The notes under the pieces are model-generated. The model had not been told where the DNA came from. It made no database searches and worked only from the letters and a program-made list of their open reading frames with translations. Made by a program: the position numbers and the translations under genes. 64,000 bases of DNA from Euglena gracilis (lineage: Eukaryota; Euglenida; Euglenophyceae; Euglenales): contig CP154956.1 in the NCBI GenBank assembly GCA_039621445.1, forward strand, positions 93,934,406 through 93,998,405, given 5' to 3'. Shown here piece by piece: positions 24,140 through 34,768 of the stretch. How positions within the stretch are numbered: the stretch's first letter is position 1; each line of letters opens with the position of its first letter.

Positions 24140-25260
24140 TGGGCGATGTTGCTGGATGTTGGATGTGGATGCGGTGTTTCTTGTGGTAGATGTTGCCTTG
24201 ATCCTTCTTGAGGCGGTTGTGGTTGATGCTGGGAATCGCTTGGTGGTTGCTGTTGTTGGTGGGGATGCGGCAATGAAGAAGTCGGTTCCGGTGGAGGTTG
24301 TTGTTGAGGTGGATGTTGAGACGAAAATGAAGGTTCTTGTGGGAGAGGTAGCGTGGTGTTTCCTTGTGAGGATGATGGCGGTTCGAGTGGCGGCTGTAGT
24401 GGCAGTGGATGTTGCGAAGTAGATGACGGTTCCCGTGGGTGATATCGTTGATGAGGATGTCGCTTTGATGACGGTTCTAGAGGCAGCTGTCGTGGTGATG
24501 CAGACGACGGTCCTGGTGGGAGTTGTGGTTGATGTGGATGCTGTTGAGATGACGAAATCGGTTCTCGTGGCAGTTGCAGCGATTGTTGATGTTGCGTTGG
24601 AGATAACGGTTCCTGTGGGCGATGAAGTTGGCGTGGGTGTCGCTGAGATGACGGAGACGGTTCTCGTGGTGGCAGCCACGAAAGTGGGTGTCGCGAAGAA
24701 GATGAAGGTTCTGGTGGACGATAATGTTGGGGTGGATGTCGCTGCAAAGATGAAGACAGTTCTTGTGGCAGCGGCTGCGATGACGGATGTCGTGATGTGG
24801 ATGAAGGTTCTCGTGGGAGTTGTGGTTGGTGTGGATGTGGTTTAGATGATGGAGTTGGTTCTCGTGGCGGCAGCGGCGATGGTGGATGCTGTGGAGAAGA
24901 TGAAGGTTCTGGTGGATGTTGACGTTGGAGTAGATGTCGCTCTGATGATGATGCGGGTTTGTGGGGTAGCTGCTGTCGAGGTAGTTGTTACAGTGAAGAT
25001 GAAGGTTCTGGTGGGAGTGGTCGTTGGGGAGGATGCAGCTTGGATGATGGTGTCGGTGCTAGTGGCGGTGGCTGCAGTCGGGGTCGGGGTTCAGATGTCC
25101 GTTCTGGTGGGTGATGTCGTTGGAGGAGATGATGGGGTGGCGATGACGGTTCTTGTGGATGATGACGCTCGTGGGGTGGCTGCTGCGGGTTAAATGTCCG
25201 CTCTGGTGGGAGATGTCGATGGTGGAGATGCTGGGGTGGAGATGACTGTATTTGTGGCGG
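24140..25260 (-). repeat. 48-51-bp tandem repeats inside the gypsy C reading frame
   Basis: Degenerate units of 48-51 bp, each starting on the plus strand with GGTTCTCGTGG or GGTTCTGGTGG, run for about 1.1 kb between Gag and the methyltransferase domain. Unit length stays a multiple of three, so more than one frame is open. One minus frame encodes Thr/Ser-rich text that runs into the methyltransferase. Another encodes Pro/Gln/His/Ser units (PPEPSSSSQ-type) that join the Gag side. A frame change in the repeats probably links the two. Confidence 0.75.
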
Positions 25261-25818
25261 ATGACGCTCGTGGGGTGGCTGCCAGGTTTCTGGTCGCTTG
25301 TTGTCGGGCTGTTGCATGGCTCTCAGGCTTCTTGGGTGCTCTTCTTGTGGTGGATGCCGGTCGGTGTCGCGCAGTGGATGATGCTTTCTTTGGGGTAGGT
25401 GTTGCTTTTCTTGTTGTGGATGCCGGGTGGTGTCGCGGGGAGTGTGTTGTGTGGTAGATGTTGACCCTTGTGGTGGTTGTCGCAATGAGGTTGTTGCTTC
25501 CTTCTTACTTCCTTTTCCCTTGGAGTGGTTGTTGTTCTTTGTTGTTGATCTTTGCCATTTCCTTGGCATAGATCTCTCCCCTTCTTCCTTCCTTCCCTTT
25601 GCGCCCTGATCCTTGTCGGGTTGTGTCATCGGTGGTGATTGTCTTGGCTTGCAGTTTCTTTTCTTTTTCTCCACCACCTGCCATCCTTCCTCCTCTCGAT
25701 GCCTGGACAGGGTGGTGGAGCACACCTGCACGGTTCTCACCTCGTGCACTTCCTCTTGCCGGGCTCCGGTTCGGGGTTTTGACTGCCTGCCCAGGCCTCC
25801 TCCCCTGGGGCGGGCCCT
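25261..25818 (-). CDS. Gypsy C Gag-to-linker segment (Pro/His/Gln/Lys-rich)
   Basis: This minus-strand frame lies between the KG-rich Gag tail and the tandem-repeat linker. It shows a short ordinary stretch (CSTTLSRHREEEGWQVVEKKK) followed by low-complexity HPPQ-type text. The WQVVEKKKRN segment looks like real coding text, but I cannot assign it. It is offset from the Gag frame at 25819, so it is at best a broken continuation. Confidence 0.4.
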
Positions 25819-27290
25819 TCACTCCTCCCACTCCTCCACTGCGGCGATACTCCTCCCTCGGCCGCCGTCTTTTCCTCCTTTGCCTTTTCCATCTCCCTTT
25901 CCTTTGCTCTTGCCTTTCTCATCGGCTTTTCCTTTGCCACCCTTGTCTTGTCCACCACCTTTGCCATCTCCTCCCTTTGACCATTGTGGGTTGACTTTTC
26001 CTTTGCCTTTGGCATCCCATGAGTTGTTCCACGACGCTCCGCGTTGGTACGGGGCATTCTGCCACTGTCCAGATGATGACCACTCTGGTTGTCGATCTCC
26101 TCCCTTCACCGCTGGTGGCGGTGACGGTGCTCTTTGGGTGGGCTGTGGTCCGGGTTGCACCGTGCTTGTCGGTTGCTCCTCCTTCTTCTCAGACACCTTT
26201 GGAGGTGTCGGGGGCCTCTTATCTTGCCGTTTGTTTCCCTTGCCCACTTGCCGGACAGCTTCTTCCTCTTCTTCTTCCGCACCATCCCACTCTGCATCCA
26301 CTTCCGGGTGCCACCGCGGCTGTGGCCGATGGTCTTTTCTTTCGGGGCCGGAGCTTTGCTGCGGCTCGGGCGCGTTGACGATCCGCTGCTCCGTTCGGAG
26401 CCAACGAGTCATCACCTCTTTGATTTCTTTCGGCCCCAACTCCGCATTGTCTGAGGAGACCTTGACAACGCTCCCGCCTTGGAGCCGCTGCCGGTCATAG
26501 AGCATTTTGATGGCATGCCGATGCTCTTCCCCCTGCGGCGTCACCTTCACTCGTTTGCCGAACCGTCGCACGGCAAGTGGTCTCAGCCCAGTCTCCGCCA
26601 GCACCATATTCTCCACCTCCTCTGTGGCCACATCGATTGGCAGCCCATCGAGCACCAAGGTGCCCCTCTCTGTCCTTTTGTCCTCCTCCATCGCCAGCTT
26701 TCTTCGCCACGGATCCCTTGGGATCGCATTCATCAACAGGCGACTCAGTTCCGCATCACTGACATCGCCAAGTTGCCCAGCCAGGGTCATCATCTGTGCG
26801 TAGAGCTCACGCCACGACTTCTCCGTTGGCTTGCCCGCGTGCGCCATCTTCAGCTGGTGGAGCTTGCTGCAGAGGACCTCCTTGTCTTCCGCCCCGAACT
26901 CCAGGTCGAGGCGCGCCCATTACTCTTCGTACCCGAGGTCCGGATTGGCTTCCAGCTCCTGGTCCATCAGGAGAGCCCCGGCCTCGTCTTCGCAGCAACG
27001 CCAATCGCTGTGCATCGGTCATTGCTGGCATCAACCCTTCCGTTTCTCATAGAAACGGAATCCAATTTCTTCTCCACATTGGCCAGTCTTCTGCAATCCC
27101 GCTGAACCTTCCAAGATGTCCGCCGCTGATGGACTCCAGCAGTTGTGGGGGTAGGAGTTGGAGTTGTGGACTGACGGTGTGTGCTTGCACTGGGGCGATG
27201 GTCACTTCCACCCCCCGCACCGCGGTTCCGGTTGTGCTCCTGGGTGGCTGTGTCAATTGCGTCATTGGCATCACTGGTGTACTGGGATTG
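25819..27290 (-). pseudogene. Gypsy C Gag capsid and basic tail
   Basis: The best open part is 25819-26847 (342 residues). It has a helical capsid-like start (LYAQMMTLAGQLGDVSDAEL), a middle with GTLVLDGLPIDVATEEVENM, a Pro/Glu linker, and a C-terminal tail of GKGKG/KGGK repeats that would bind nucleic acid in place of zinc knuckles. Upstream the same protein continues, but a TAA interrupts it before WARLDLEFGAEDKEV. Further up, EDWPMWRRNW is the tryptophan-rich start of a gypsy-type capsid, in another phase. So this Gag is broken by one nonsense codon and at least one frameshift. Confidence 0.7.
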
Positions 27291-27363
27291 ATGTCACTGC
27301 TTCACTTTGCACCATTGATCGCGTGCTGTTTCTTGCCAACCTGAGCGCCGGTCGCACCGCAAC

Positions 27364-29132
27364 CTAAAATTGTTGTCGAGCTTGTATTTCTGGGTACGGT
27401 TGGGACGGGAATGTGTGGACCTCTGCACGTTGACGGACTTCTTCACGGGGGATGTGTGGTTCCTGGATGGGCGTTGATGTGCCGAGCTGTAGACGTGCGA
27501 CTTGTCTCGCCAGATCTTGCACTTCTCGCTCCATCTGTTCACTGCTGCTCATATTGGGGCGTGATTGTTGCCGGATTAGCAAGATGTCCCTCTGTATTTC
27601 CCTGAGCTGTGTCTTTGTCTCCTTGATGGCCTTGGAGAACGCTCCCTCCCCATGGAGCACTCTCTCCCGCAGCTGTTGGATGCTGTGCTCCACCTCTTCC
27701 GTTGATTGGAGTGGTTGTTGTGGGAGTTGAAGTCGTTTGATCTCCTCGTGCATCTTGTTCTCCACCCGCTCCATGGCCCTCGCCAGTGCTTCGTCCGCCA
27801 CCTCGACCTTCTTGCTCAGCCGGAGAAGGTCTCTGTCCTTCTCATCTTTGGCTCGAGCCATGGAGGTCTCCAGGGCTTGTACCCTGGCCCCAATGTGGTG
27901 GAAGTCGTGCACCTGGATCTCGAGCTTCCAGGACGTACTCCGTCGTCTCGCGCTTGAACTGCTTGTTGTTCTGCTCGAGGGCCTGCACCTTGAAGATCAG
28001 ATCCTGGATGAGAGTGTCGGAATGTGGTCGGTTGTTGGAGTTGCGTTGTCTTTTGTTTTTGCTTCGTCTCCTGGATCTCCTTTGCCATCACCGCCACCTG
28101 AGTCTGTTGTGCTTGTTTCCTTGCCTCCACCTCCTTCTTGATCGCCGTAACTTCCTCCACCATTGCCCGTTTTAGTCGGTCTTTTGATTGTTCGATTTCT
28201 TGTATCCGCACTGTCATTCTGTTCATTGCCGCCTCCATCTCCGGGTTCTGGATCGGTTGTTGTGGTTTTGGTGATCCTTTTACTGCTTTCTGCTCGTGTT
28301 CGCGCCGCATCATTTCCACTAGGGACCGGATGTCGCTGTTTCGCGTCACTGTTTCCATCTTGATCTGCTCCTTCACCATTTGGACCTCGCTTTCAACGAC
28401 GGTGATTCGCGCATCGTGTTTGCTGATTGCGTGTATTGTCGCGGTGTCGATGGCTGCACCCTTGGAGGATGATGATGATGCCGCCTCGGTCTTGATCTGC
28501 TCCTTCAACCCTTGGACATCTCGTTCCACCATCGCGAAGCGAACCTCGTGCTGTGTGATCGCGGTTTGCGCAGCACTCGCGGCTTCGTGCAGCGTTGTGG
28601 TCTCTGCCGCGCATCGCATCGAAACGTCATACGCACGTGTTGCTTGCTCGCGGACGAGATTGACTGCGGTGTCGCACGCGGTGATTTGTCGTTTGACTAC
28701 TTCGATGTCTTGTTGTTGTTGCGCCGCCATCGCCTTGATGTCGTTGAACACCGCGTCCTGCTTGTAGTCACCCTCGGTAGGCCACCATCCTCATTCGGAC
28801 CCGCAAGGTTCCCACCGTTGTTCCTCCCACTGCTCCTGCTCCTCTGTCGACTCTGCTCCCCCTTCCTCTGGGGAGAGTCTCGGGACCTTCTGGGGCCGGG
28901 GAGTGGCCCCAGAGGAGAACGGGGTCCGCAGCCCCATGTCTCGGCTCCCTTGGGGGGGCTGCAGTCCGTCGGTTGCGTCCTGGACGTCGGATGTCGGGGA
29001 GGAGTAGGATCGGGGATGAGGGCTGAAGGATGGGGGATGTGGGGTGTATGAGGAGGAGGGTGGGTGACGGATGGAGAAGATGGAGGGATGGTTTGGGTCG
29101 GAGTCGGTGGGGGAGAAGGGTGGAGGCAGCAC
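27364..29132 (-). pseudogene. Gypsy C Gag N-terminus: proline-rich lead and long coiled coil
   Basis: Reading downstream on the minus strand, 28791-29132 encodes Pro/Ser-rich text ending in GSE and a TGA. The same frame continues immediately (WWPTEGDYKQ) into a long heptad-rich coiled coil (27930-28751), with QQQQDIEVVKRQITACDTAV and QEIEQSKDRLKRAMVEEVTA. After a frameshift near 28.0 kb the coiled coil resumes at 27364-27912 (VQALETSMARAKDEKDRDLL). I read this as the assembly region of Gag. The role is inferred from position and heptads only. Confidence 0.6.
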
Positions 29133-29445
29133 TGATGGGGCTTCATCGAGCGATGGGAACGGGGGGAAAGGGGGATTTCCGGTGGACTTTTCTTTCCGTG
29201 GGGTGGGGGTTCGATCCCGAGGGCTATCGAGATCAAAATCATTTGTACTTGGGGACAGCAGGGCTAGGGCTGTACATAGGGCATCCCCGTGTGGGCTACC
29301 ACGGAGATGTGATGGGGGGTCCCCGTAGGGGATTCGGGCATCGCTGGGGTGGGGTCGCCAAGTGCTGGGCCTCGGCCGGTGATCTGAAGGTTCACCTCAG
29401 AGTGGGCCGTGAGGAATGGGTTGTTGTGTGGGGTAGGGTCGTAAG

Positions 29446-29457
29446 CCTCTGCTACCA
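29446..29457 (-). other. Gypsy C primer-binding site
   Basis: On the minus strand this reads TGGTAGCAGAGG, a PBS of the type complementary to the 3' end of initiator tRNA-Met. The same 12-mer occurs at the PBS of gypsy A (57221-57232) and of the family-1 element at 44502. It lies about 315 bp upstream of the proline-rich Gag lead. The 5' LTR should extend rightward from 29458, but its end was not found. Confidence 0.65.
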
Positions 29458-29757
29458 GTTTCCCAGGGGGGGTCCCGGCCCCGATGGGGTTCCGGCAGGG
29501 TGGGTCCCGGGTCACGGATCCGGCGAAGGGGGGGTGCGCGGGTGGGCTCAGCCCCCACGGAGACCCTGGGAAGCTCCGTGGGTGCTTGGATTTTTTAGTG
29601 TTCCCGGCGGCGGAGTGTAGGGGGGTGCCTCCTGCGATGCCTCTGGGGGTCTGCGGAGCCGCTTAGGTGGGCCCTCGCAAGGGGGGAAATTGAGGGGGGA
29701 CAGAGGGGGGGCGGAAAAGCCTGGGTGCTAGGGGTTTTCAGGGGGTGCTTCCCACCC
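29458..29757. other. Putative LTR portion of gypsy C, unresolved
   Basis: G-rich sequence immediately beyond the PBS, on the side where the 5' LTR must lie. The base next to the PBS gives ...AAAC, not the usual CA. I see no second copy within the window, so no LTR is called. Confidence 0.3.
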
Positions 29758-29989
29758 TTATAGCCACTTAGCCCAGCCAAATCCAGCAAGTACCTTTGAA
29801 ATTCCTCTGGGGCGCTCCTGGTAGGCCAATTCCTTGATGTTTTCTTTGATCTCCTTGAAGGTGATTTCTCCTTTGGCAGTTTCCTTTGGTTGCTTTGAAA
29901 TCTTTGAATTTGAGTGAGTTGAACAGTTGAACTTGAACAATTGAATTACAATGCACAAATCAGATTGAATCCATGGAAACAAGGGGGTG

Positions 29990-32041
29990 GTCAGGTGGTA
30001 GCGGAGGGTTCCGCTACTTTGTGCGCGCATGCGGTCTGGCCGCCGCCGCCCACACTGGGTCCAGAGCTGGGCATCCGCAGAAAACAGGAGGTGAAGCAGG
30101 TTCATCCTGCTCCTCATCCGTCGATCCGGCGGAAGACTGGGCCTGTCGACCACAAGTCTTACCTTTCGGTTTGCTCTGGCCGTACCCGGACGATGCAACG
30201 CCCGAATAGTCGTGCATTGTCGTAGGGCCTTTCGGCTGTCCGCCAGTCTGACCTCCAGCGCACCTTTCGGTGGTGGTTTCCTATCACCGCCTTTGGCAGG
30301 GGGCTTACAGGGTGCAGCCCCCGGTTTGCCTCCTTTCGGCTTCGCACACCCCGAATCAGGAGGCGACGCCTGCGGCTTACTCCTAGTATCAGGAGCAGAT
30401 GGTGCCGGAGTAGACGTTTGCCGTCTGGGCGAAGCGGGCATACTGACCACTAGGTCGCTCGTGACGCTCCGAGGGGTTGGCACTCGTTCCTGGGTTAGTT
30501 CAGCCGGCCGTTGCCGAGCAGGTGCATCCTGTCCGACGAGGCGTGGCACTGTGGTCGTCACCGGAATCGGTGCTTCCACAGGCGCTGGCACTCCCAAAAC
30601 ACTCTGCCAGTGTCCTTGGGACGGCAGGGACCCTGCGCGGTGTCGGTGGTCGTGGGCGTATCTCCTCCACTTCCATTTCGACATCCGGTCTAGGAGGTTG
30701 ATCCTCCACAACCGCAAGCGCAGGTGCTACGGGAGGTTGATCCTCCGGTGTAGCCGGTGCGACAGATGGCTCTGTCGGTTGGGGTTCATCCCCTGATGGT
30801 GGTTGCACTGCTGCCGGAGATGGAGGTGAGGGAACGCCTACATCCGGCGTCTCCACGACCTCAGCGGCGGAGCTTGATGCTACGCCTCCTGCCGGGGGCT
30901 CACCGGTAATACCCGGGTTGCCACCCGCAGCTGCGGCTGGTACGGATGGTATGGGGTGTATGCACGGCCCTGAAGGGCAGCCAGAGAGGAGTAATACCTC
31001 GTCTGGTGCTCTTCAGACGCGAATACTGGCTCCTGCAGGAAGTGCCGAGCAAGCTCATCCTGCTCGGTTCCCGGAGGTGCCATGTGATAGTAGGGAGTCT
31101 CCTGCCGACGGGGGATATCTCCAGTCTGGGCAGGAGCTGCACTGGGCGGTCGGGCTGCCACACGGTGGGGAGGTTCATCCTCCACCACTATGGGCTCCGC
31201 CTGCAGCTGTGGCTCAACGCCAGGGGCAGGGGCGACCGATGATGCTTGTGGCATCCAGTGCATGAACATGTGCTGGACGTATGCCTCAGGGGGCACGTCC
31301 GACTGTCTGGCTGGGAGCACGCGGGCGCCGCGCGGGTAGTTCGCGTGCGTCGCGTACTGCGAGACAAATTGCTCCGCTGGCGGCCCTCGCGGCGGCATTC
31401 GCTGCGGCGAGGGCGGGTTGGCAAAAATTCTCTTCATCCCAGGTGGGACCTGCACAGCCTCACCTACCGGTGGGGGCGTGTGCTCAAGCATATTCTACGG
31501 TGTGGGATCCCACCAGCGTCTGCGTTTGCAGCATGGGCGGCACATACACGCCCAGGTCCATCATGGTCTCGCCGGGATCGAAGCCGGAATCGGCTGCGGA
31601 GGAGAAGTACAGTCTCCCCGTCATCAGGGCTTAACCGCAGGGACACCACTGAGCCACAGGGGTGTTGGCTACCACCAAAAACTGAGCACAGTATGCATCC
31701 CACAGGGCTTGCATAAAGGGCTCCGGTTGGGGGTGTGCGCACATACGCATCGCCCGCTCCAACGTCTCCGTAGTGCGGAAGGTCATCTCTCCCGCATACG
31801 GGGGCAGGCGCGATCTGCGCTGCCCTGGTGGCTGAGGTGCCGGCTGCTGGACGGCAGATGGATCTGGTACCGCATATGCGGACGGGCTGCTGGTAGCCGC
31901 GGCGAATTCCGGGGCTGAAACCCTCTCAGCACGTGGGGCACCCGGTATCGGGGCCTCAGCATACTGAGGGTACTGGGGGTATGGCGCGCCAGAAGGCTGC
32001 GGCCATGGTGGACCTGGTCCAGGTCCGCGCCCAGGCAGCAT
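29990..32041 (-). pseudogene. Broken proline-rich protein of unknown function
   Basis: This minus-strand coding-like region begins with an ATG at 32041 (MLPGRGPGPGPPWPQPSG). The first 136 residues end at a TAA, but the same frame continues with sensible text (GRLYFSSAADSGFDPGETMM). After a frameshift it goes on from 31491 (EAYVQHMFMHWMPQ, DELARHFLQEPVFASEEHQT), then after further shifts in Pro-rich text to about 30.0 kb. It is rich in Pro, Gln and Tyr, with no domain I recognise. It sits downstream of the gypsy B chromodomain on the same strand. It may be an extra ORF of B or the Gag of another dead element. Confidence 0.45.
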
Positions 32042-32236
32042 GATGCTACCCGAACGACGACGACAACTAAGGATAACCTGGTTGTCAGTCGCTTTGAGTG
32101 CAGGTGCACTGAAAAAGGAAGACTTCTATCTTAATCAAAAACTCTGCGAGAAAGATAGAGAAATAAAGAAGTGCAGGGGGGGTATAAATGCGAAACATTC
32201 ACATAAAACACACACATTCTCCAAAATGAAATCGTT

Positions 32237-33103
32237 TCAGAAAGTGTTTATGTTTATGTCTATGTTATTGCGCTTGTTCCAAAGCTTCCAATCCTGCTGG
32301 ATATATCCAACAAAACTGGATGCTGGCTCCCAAGTGTCCTCCCCTGGCCCATACCCTTTCCAGCGAACTTTCCAGTAGTGCCCACTCCTGTCGACCTTGT
32401 GGTCTATTATCGTACTGACCACAAAGTCGTCCGTTTCAGGTAATCTGGAACGGGGCTTAAAATATAGGCAGGGGATAGCTTTTCCGTCTGGGGGGCTTAG
32501 GTACGGTTTGAAGTCGTCCATATGGACGTCCTCCATCCCGTTGGGCAAGGCAACTTTATATCGCCCGCTACTACCTAATCTCTCCAATATTTCGCATGCG
32601 CCGAGCCAAAGAGGATCTAGCTTGGAAGATTGCATGTGGGTGCGGTTATTGCGTACCCACACGCGGTCACCTGGACTATACACAGGTGTGTTAAAGTTTT
32701 GTAAAAACGGTTTCCGTTTGTTGGAATGAATGTCTGTGATACGTGATTGGACTCCAGAGCGGAGTGATTCCACTTCTGCAAACCACGTTTCACAGCTGAC
32801 GCTACTTCGGGCGGGTCTCTCCGAGGGGATATCCCCTATGGCCGGAGGGTCTCGTCCGAAAACAATTTTGTACGGTGAGTGTGGTAATAACAACCCTGGC
32901 AAGGTATTGATGTAAAATAAACACCAATGAAGAACGGATAACCAATTCTTACCCGAGACAGCCAGTGAAACGCGAAGCATATTGACAACGGATTTCACGG
33001 CTGCCTCGGCTCTACCATTGCCTTTCAGGCGGTATATAATGGAAAAATGCTGCTCAATGCCGTGTAAACCGCACAAAGTTGTGAAAAACCGCGAAGAGAT
33101 CAA
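32237..33103 (-). CDS. Gypsy B integrase C-terminal part and chromodomain
   Basis: About 288 residues. It starts within the catalytic core at the second Asp region (DHLISSRFFTTLCGLHGIEQ; the Asp lies just upstream of the Met-like codon), includes the catalytic Glu in NGRAEAAVKSV, and continues through an SH3-like region (SPGDRVWVRNNRTH, WLGACEILERLG). The C-terminal 60 residues form a chromodomain (FVVSTIIDHKVD, WKVRWKGYGPGEDTWEPASS) with the cage tryptophans intact. The first catalytic Asp is in the adjoining frame at 33114-33779. One frameshift near 33.11 kb separates the halves. Confidence 0.85.
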   Translation of the reverse strand: MISSRFFTTLCGLHGIEQHFSIIYRLKGNGRAEAAVKSVVNMLRVSLAVSGKNWLSVLHWCLFYINTLPGLLLPHSPYKIVFGRDPPAIGDIPSERPARSSVSCETWFAEVESLRSGVQSRITDIHSNKRKPFLQNFNTPVYSPGDRVWVRNNRTHMQSSKLDPLWLGACEILERLGSSGRYKVALPNGMEDVHMDDFKPYLSPPDGKAIPCLYFKPRSRLPETDDFVVSTIIDHKVDRSGHYWKVRWKGYGPGEDTWEPASSFVGYIQQDWKLWNKRNNIDININTF

Positions 33104-33113
33104 GTGATCTTGA

Positions 33114-33779
33114 TCACTTGATCTCTGCGGTCGGTAAACCCATTAAGCAGATACATTTCTCCAGGAATATGGATGCCAAAATTTGGGCTGTCAACCCTGC
33201 TTCCCGGCATGGAATGGCTACTATGTTCCCACTCAGCCGACAGACGACAACAAAAACGTAATCGTAAATTTTGTCATCTGATCCTTTGCAAGGTTCAAGT
33301 TCGAGAAAATCCATGCAGAGGGACGTAAAAATGTCTGGTGGTACGGGGAAAAAGTCCATCGTACCAGGGGGGGTACCTCTGCGCGGTTTCACAGCCTGAC
33401 AAATTTGGCACCGTTGCAAAATGTGCAAACAGCGCGAATATAAATCTTTTTCACTCAGGGTTGTGCAATATCTGCGACCCACTAGTGAAAGAAGTTTGGT
33501 GGCCCCAGGGTGACCATGGTTGTGATAGCTCAAAATCACATCACCAACCAGGTCTTGGGGTATACAATATTTATAACCAGAATCATTCCAGAAAATAAGC
33601 CGCAATGGTGATAGAGAGTAATTCTCTATGGATTCACCATTACGAAGTCTATTCACAATGGTACTATATATAGGGTCACGCGAATAATCCGATTCACGGA
33701 AAAATATGGGGGTAGGAGTTTCCGTACGCGTAATGCGACGGGTTCCGACAGTGCGTCCACGCCGGCGCCTTCCACGCAA
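33114..33779 (-). CDS. Gypsy B integrase N-terminal part
   Basis: About 220 residues. It holds the zinc-binding region, with His in LSYHNHGHPGATKLLSLVG and Cys in CLHILQRCQICQAV, then the first catalytic Asp in SLCMDFLELEP. It ends at a frameshift just before the second Asp. It follows the RNase H end on the same strand and would be one protein with the 32237-33103 block if the frame were continuous. Confidence 0.8.
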   Translation of the reverse strand: MRGRRRRGRTVGTRRITRTETPTPIFFRESDYSRDPIYSTIVNRLRNGESIENYSLSPLRLIFWNDSGYKYCIPQDLVGDVILSYHNHGHPGATKLLSLVGRRYCTTLSEKDLYSRCLHILQRCQICQAVKPRRGTPPGTMDFFPVPPDIFTSLCMDFLELEPCKGSDDKIYDYVFVVVCRLSGNIVAIPCREAGLTAQILASIFLEKCICLMGLPTAEIK

Positions 33780-34460
33780 TGGTGAAATGGCAATGCTGCG
33801 ATATACCGGGAAACGGGTAGTGAATCGAGCATGTTGTCCGCAGCGTCGGATCGACGTGCGAACTGGTCAGCCTCATGGCTGCCATGAAAAGTCGCATCAC
33901 CCTCATCCGGGTTCCCAGGATAATCCCAGGGGGCTCTGCTGAGAAGATCTGCTACTTTTTGCGTGTGACCTGGGGTAAAGATAACCACCAGGTTAAACTG
34001 GCTCAAGAACTCATGCTATCGGCATCTTCTGCCCACTGATGACATGGCCTTGTTTAGGTCCTCGGTATACCAGTGTTGAAGGCTCTCATGATCCGTCAAC
34101 ACGAGTATCTGGACCAAGCTGCTGGCTATCCAGCTGCGTAATTTCTGGAGAATAAGTACAATGGCATATGACCCCTTTTCGAGAATGCTCCATTTAACCT
34201 GTCCTTTGCCGTTGTCCCCTTTAGCTTCCTGCTGAAGAAAGCCACATGTCGGAGTTCATTCGCCGCATTATGCTGGCTAAGAACCCCGCCAACAGCGTAA
34301 TCGCTGCTGTCGACCTCCAGGACATACGGTTTGTATGGAACCGCGATATCGAGAACCACGTTCTCGAGCAGCAAGTCCTTGATTTTATTCAAAGCCTCGC
34401 GCATTTGGTCATCCCAAATCACTTTTGCGTTATCGGGTGTCCGATTTCTGAGTTGTCGGG
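33653..34460 (-). pseudogene. Gypsy B RNase H (two frames)
   Basis: The N-terminal half at 34126-34450 reads WDDQMREALNKIKDLL, then YVLEVDSSDYAVGGVLSQ with the first catalytic Asp and VAFFSRKLKGT. The C-terminal half is in another frame at 33653-34006 (FNLVVIFTPGHTQKVADLLS), giving the GH/ADLLSR end of RNase H. A frameshift lies between the halves. The segment starts right at the insertion point of the mini-LTR element. Confidence 0.7.
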
Positions 34461-34706
34461 TGTGGGCGGCGCCAGGTTTAAAATTTAAAAACCCAAAATT
34501 GAACTAGGAGGCGCCTATCCTAATTACAAAATTTCTGTTTCTGCAGCTGCAACTGTCCTGAACTCTTTGACTCCTTGAAGGCCTGAGCGCCAGATGAAGA
34601 TTTCAAGTCTTGGTTTATGCTGTGCTGAAGGAAAGTGAGTGCTGCTGGAAAGGAAAAGTTTTCAAGTTTGACCCCCCAGTGGGTGAAAGGAGACACTCAG
34701 AAAACA
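34461..34706 (+). repeat. Mini-LTR element, left LTR
   Basis: TG...CA termini, 246 bp. A degenerate relative of its interior (CTGAAC-TCTTTGACTCC and AAGTTTTCAAGTT-GACCCCCC) is found at about 45935-46043, so the family has other copies nearby. Confidence 0.85.
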
Positions 34707-34768
34707 CAAAGAGTTCATTTGTTGCTCAAGGCCTGGAGGCCAAAAGTCAGCCAGTTTGGCCAGAAGAA

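Larger units (their letters stand above)
18423..29457 (-). mobile_element. Gypsy element C: chromovirus-like LTR retrotransposon with cytosine methyltransferase domain
   Basis: The order on the minus strand is PBS (29446-29457), proline-rich and coiled-coil Gag, Gag capsid and KG-rich tail, repeat-expanded linker, C5 methyltransferase-like domain, aspartic protease, RT, RNase H, integrase, chromodomain. This is Ty3/gypsy order with an extra enzymatic domain ahead of the protease. Gag is broken by at least two nonsense codons and several frameshifts, and the frame also changes between RNase H and integrase, and before the chromodomain. LTR limits are unresolved. DNMT-bearing Ty3/gypsy elements are known from Symbiodinium, and this copy fits that description. 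Confidence 0.85.

Noticed and set aside
24423-25193. Plus-strand frames encoding Val/Asp/Met-rich repeats opposite the gypsy C linker
   Set aside because: Shadow translation of the 48-51-bp tandem repeat. The minus strand connects to recognisable Gag and methyltransferase text.
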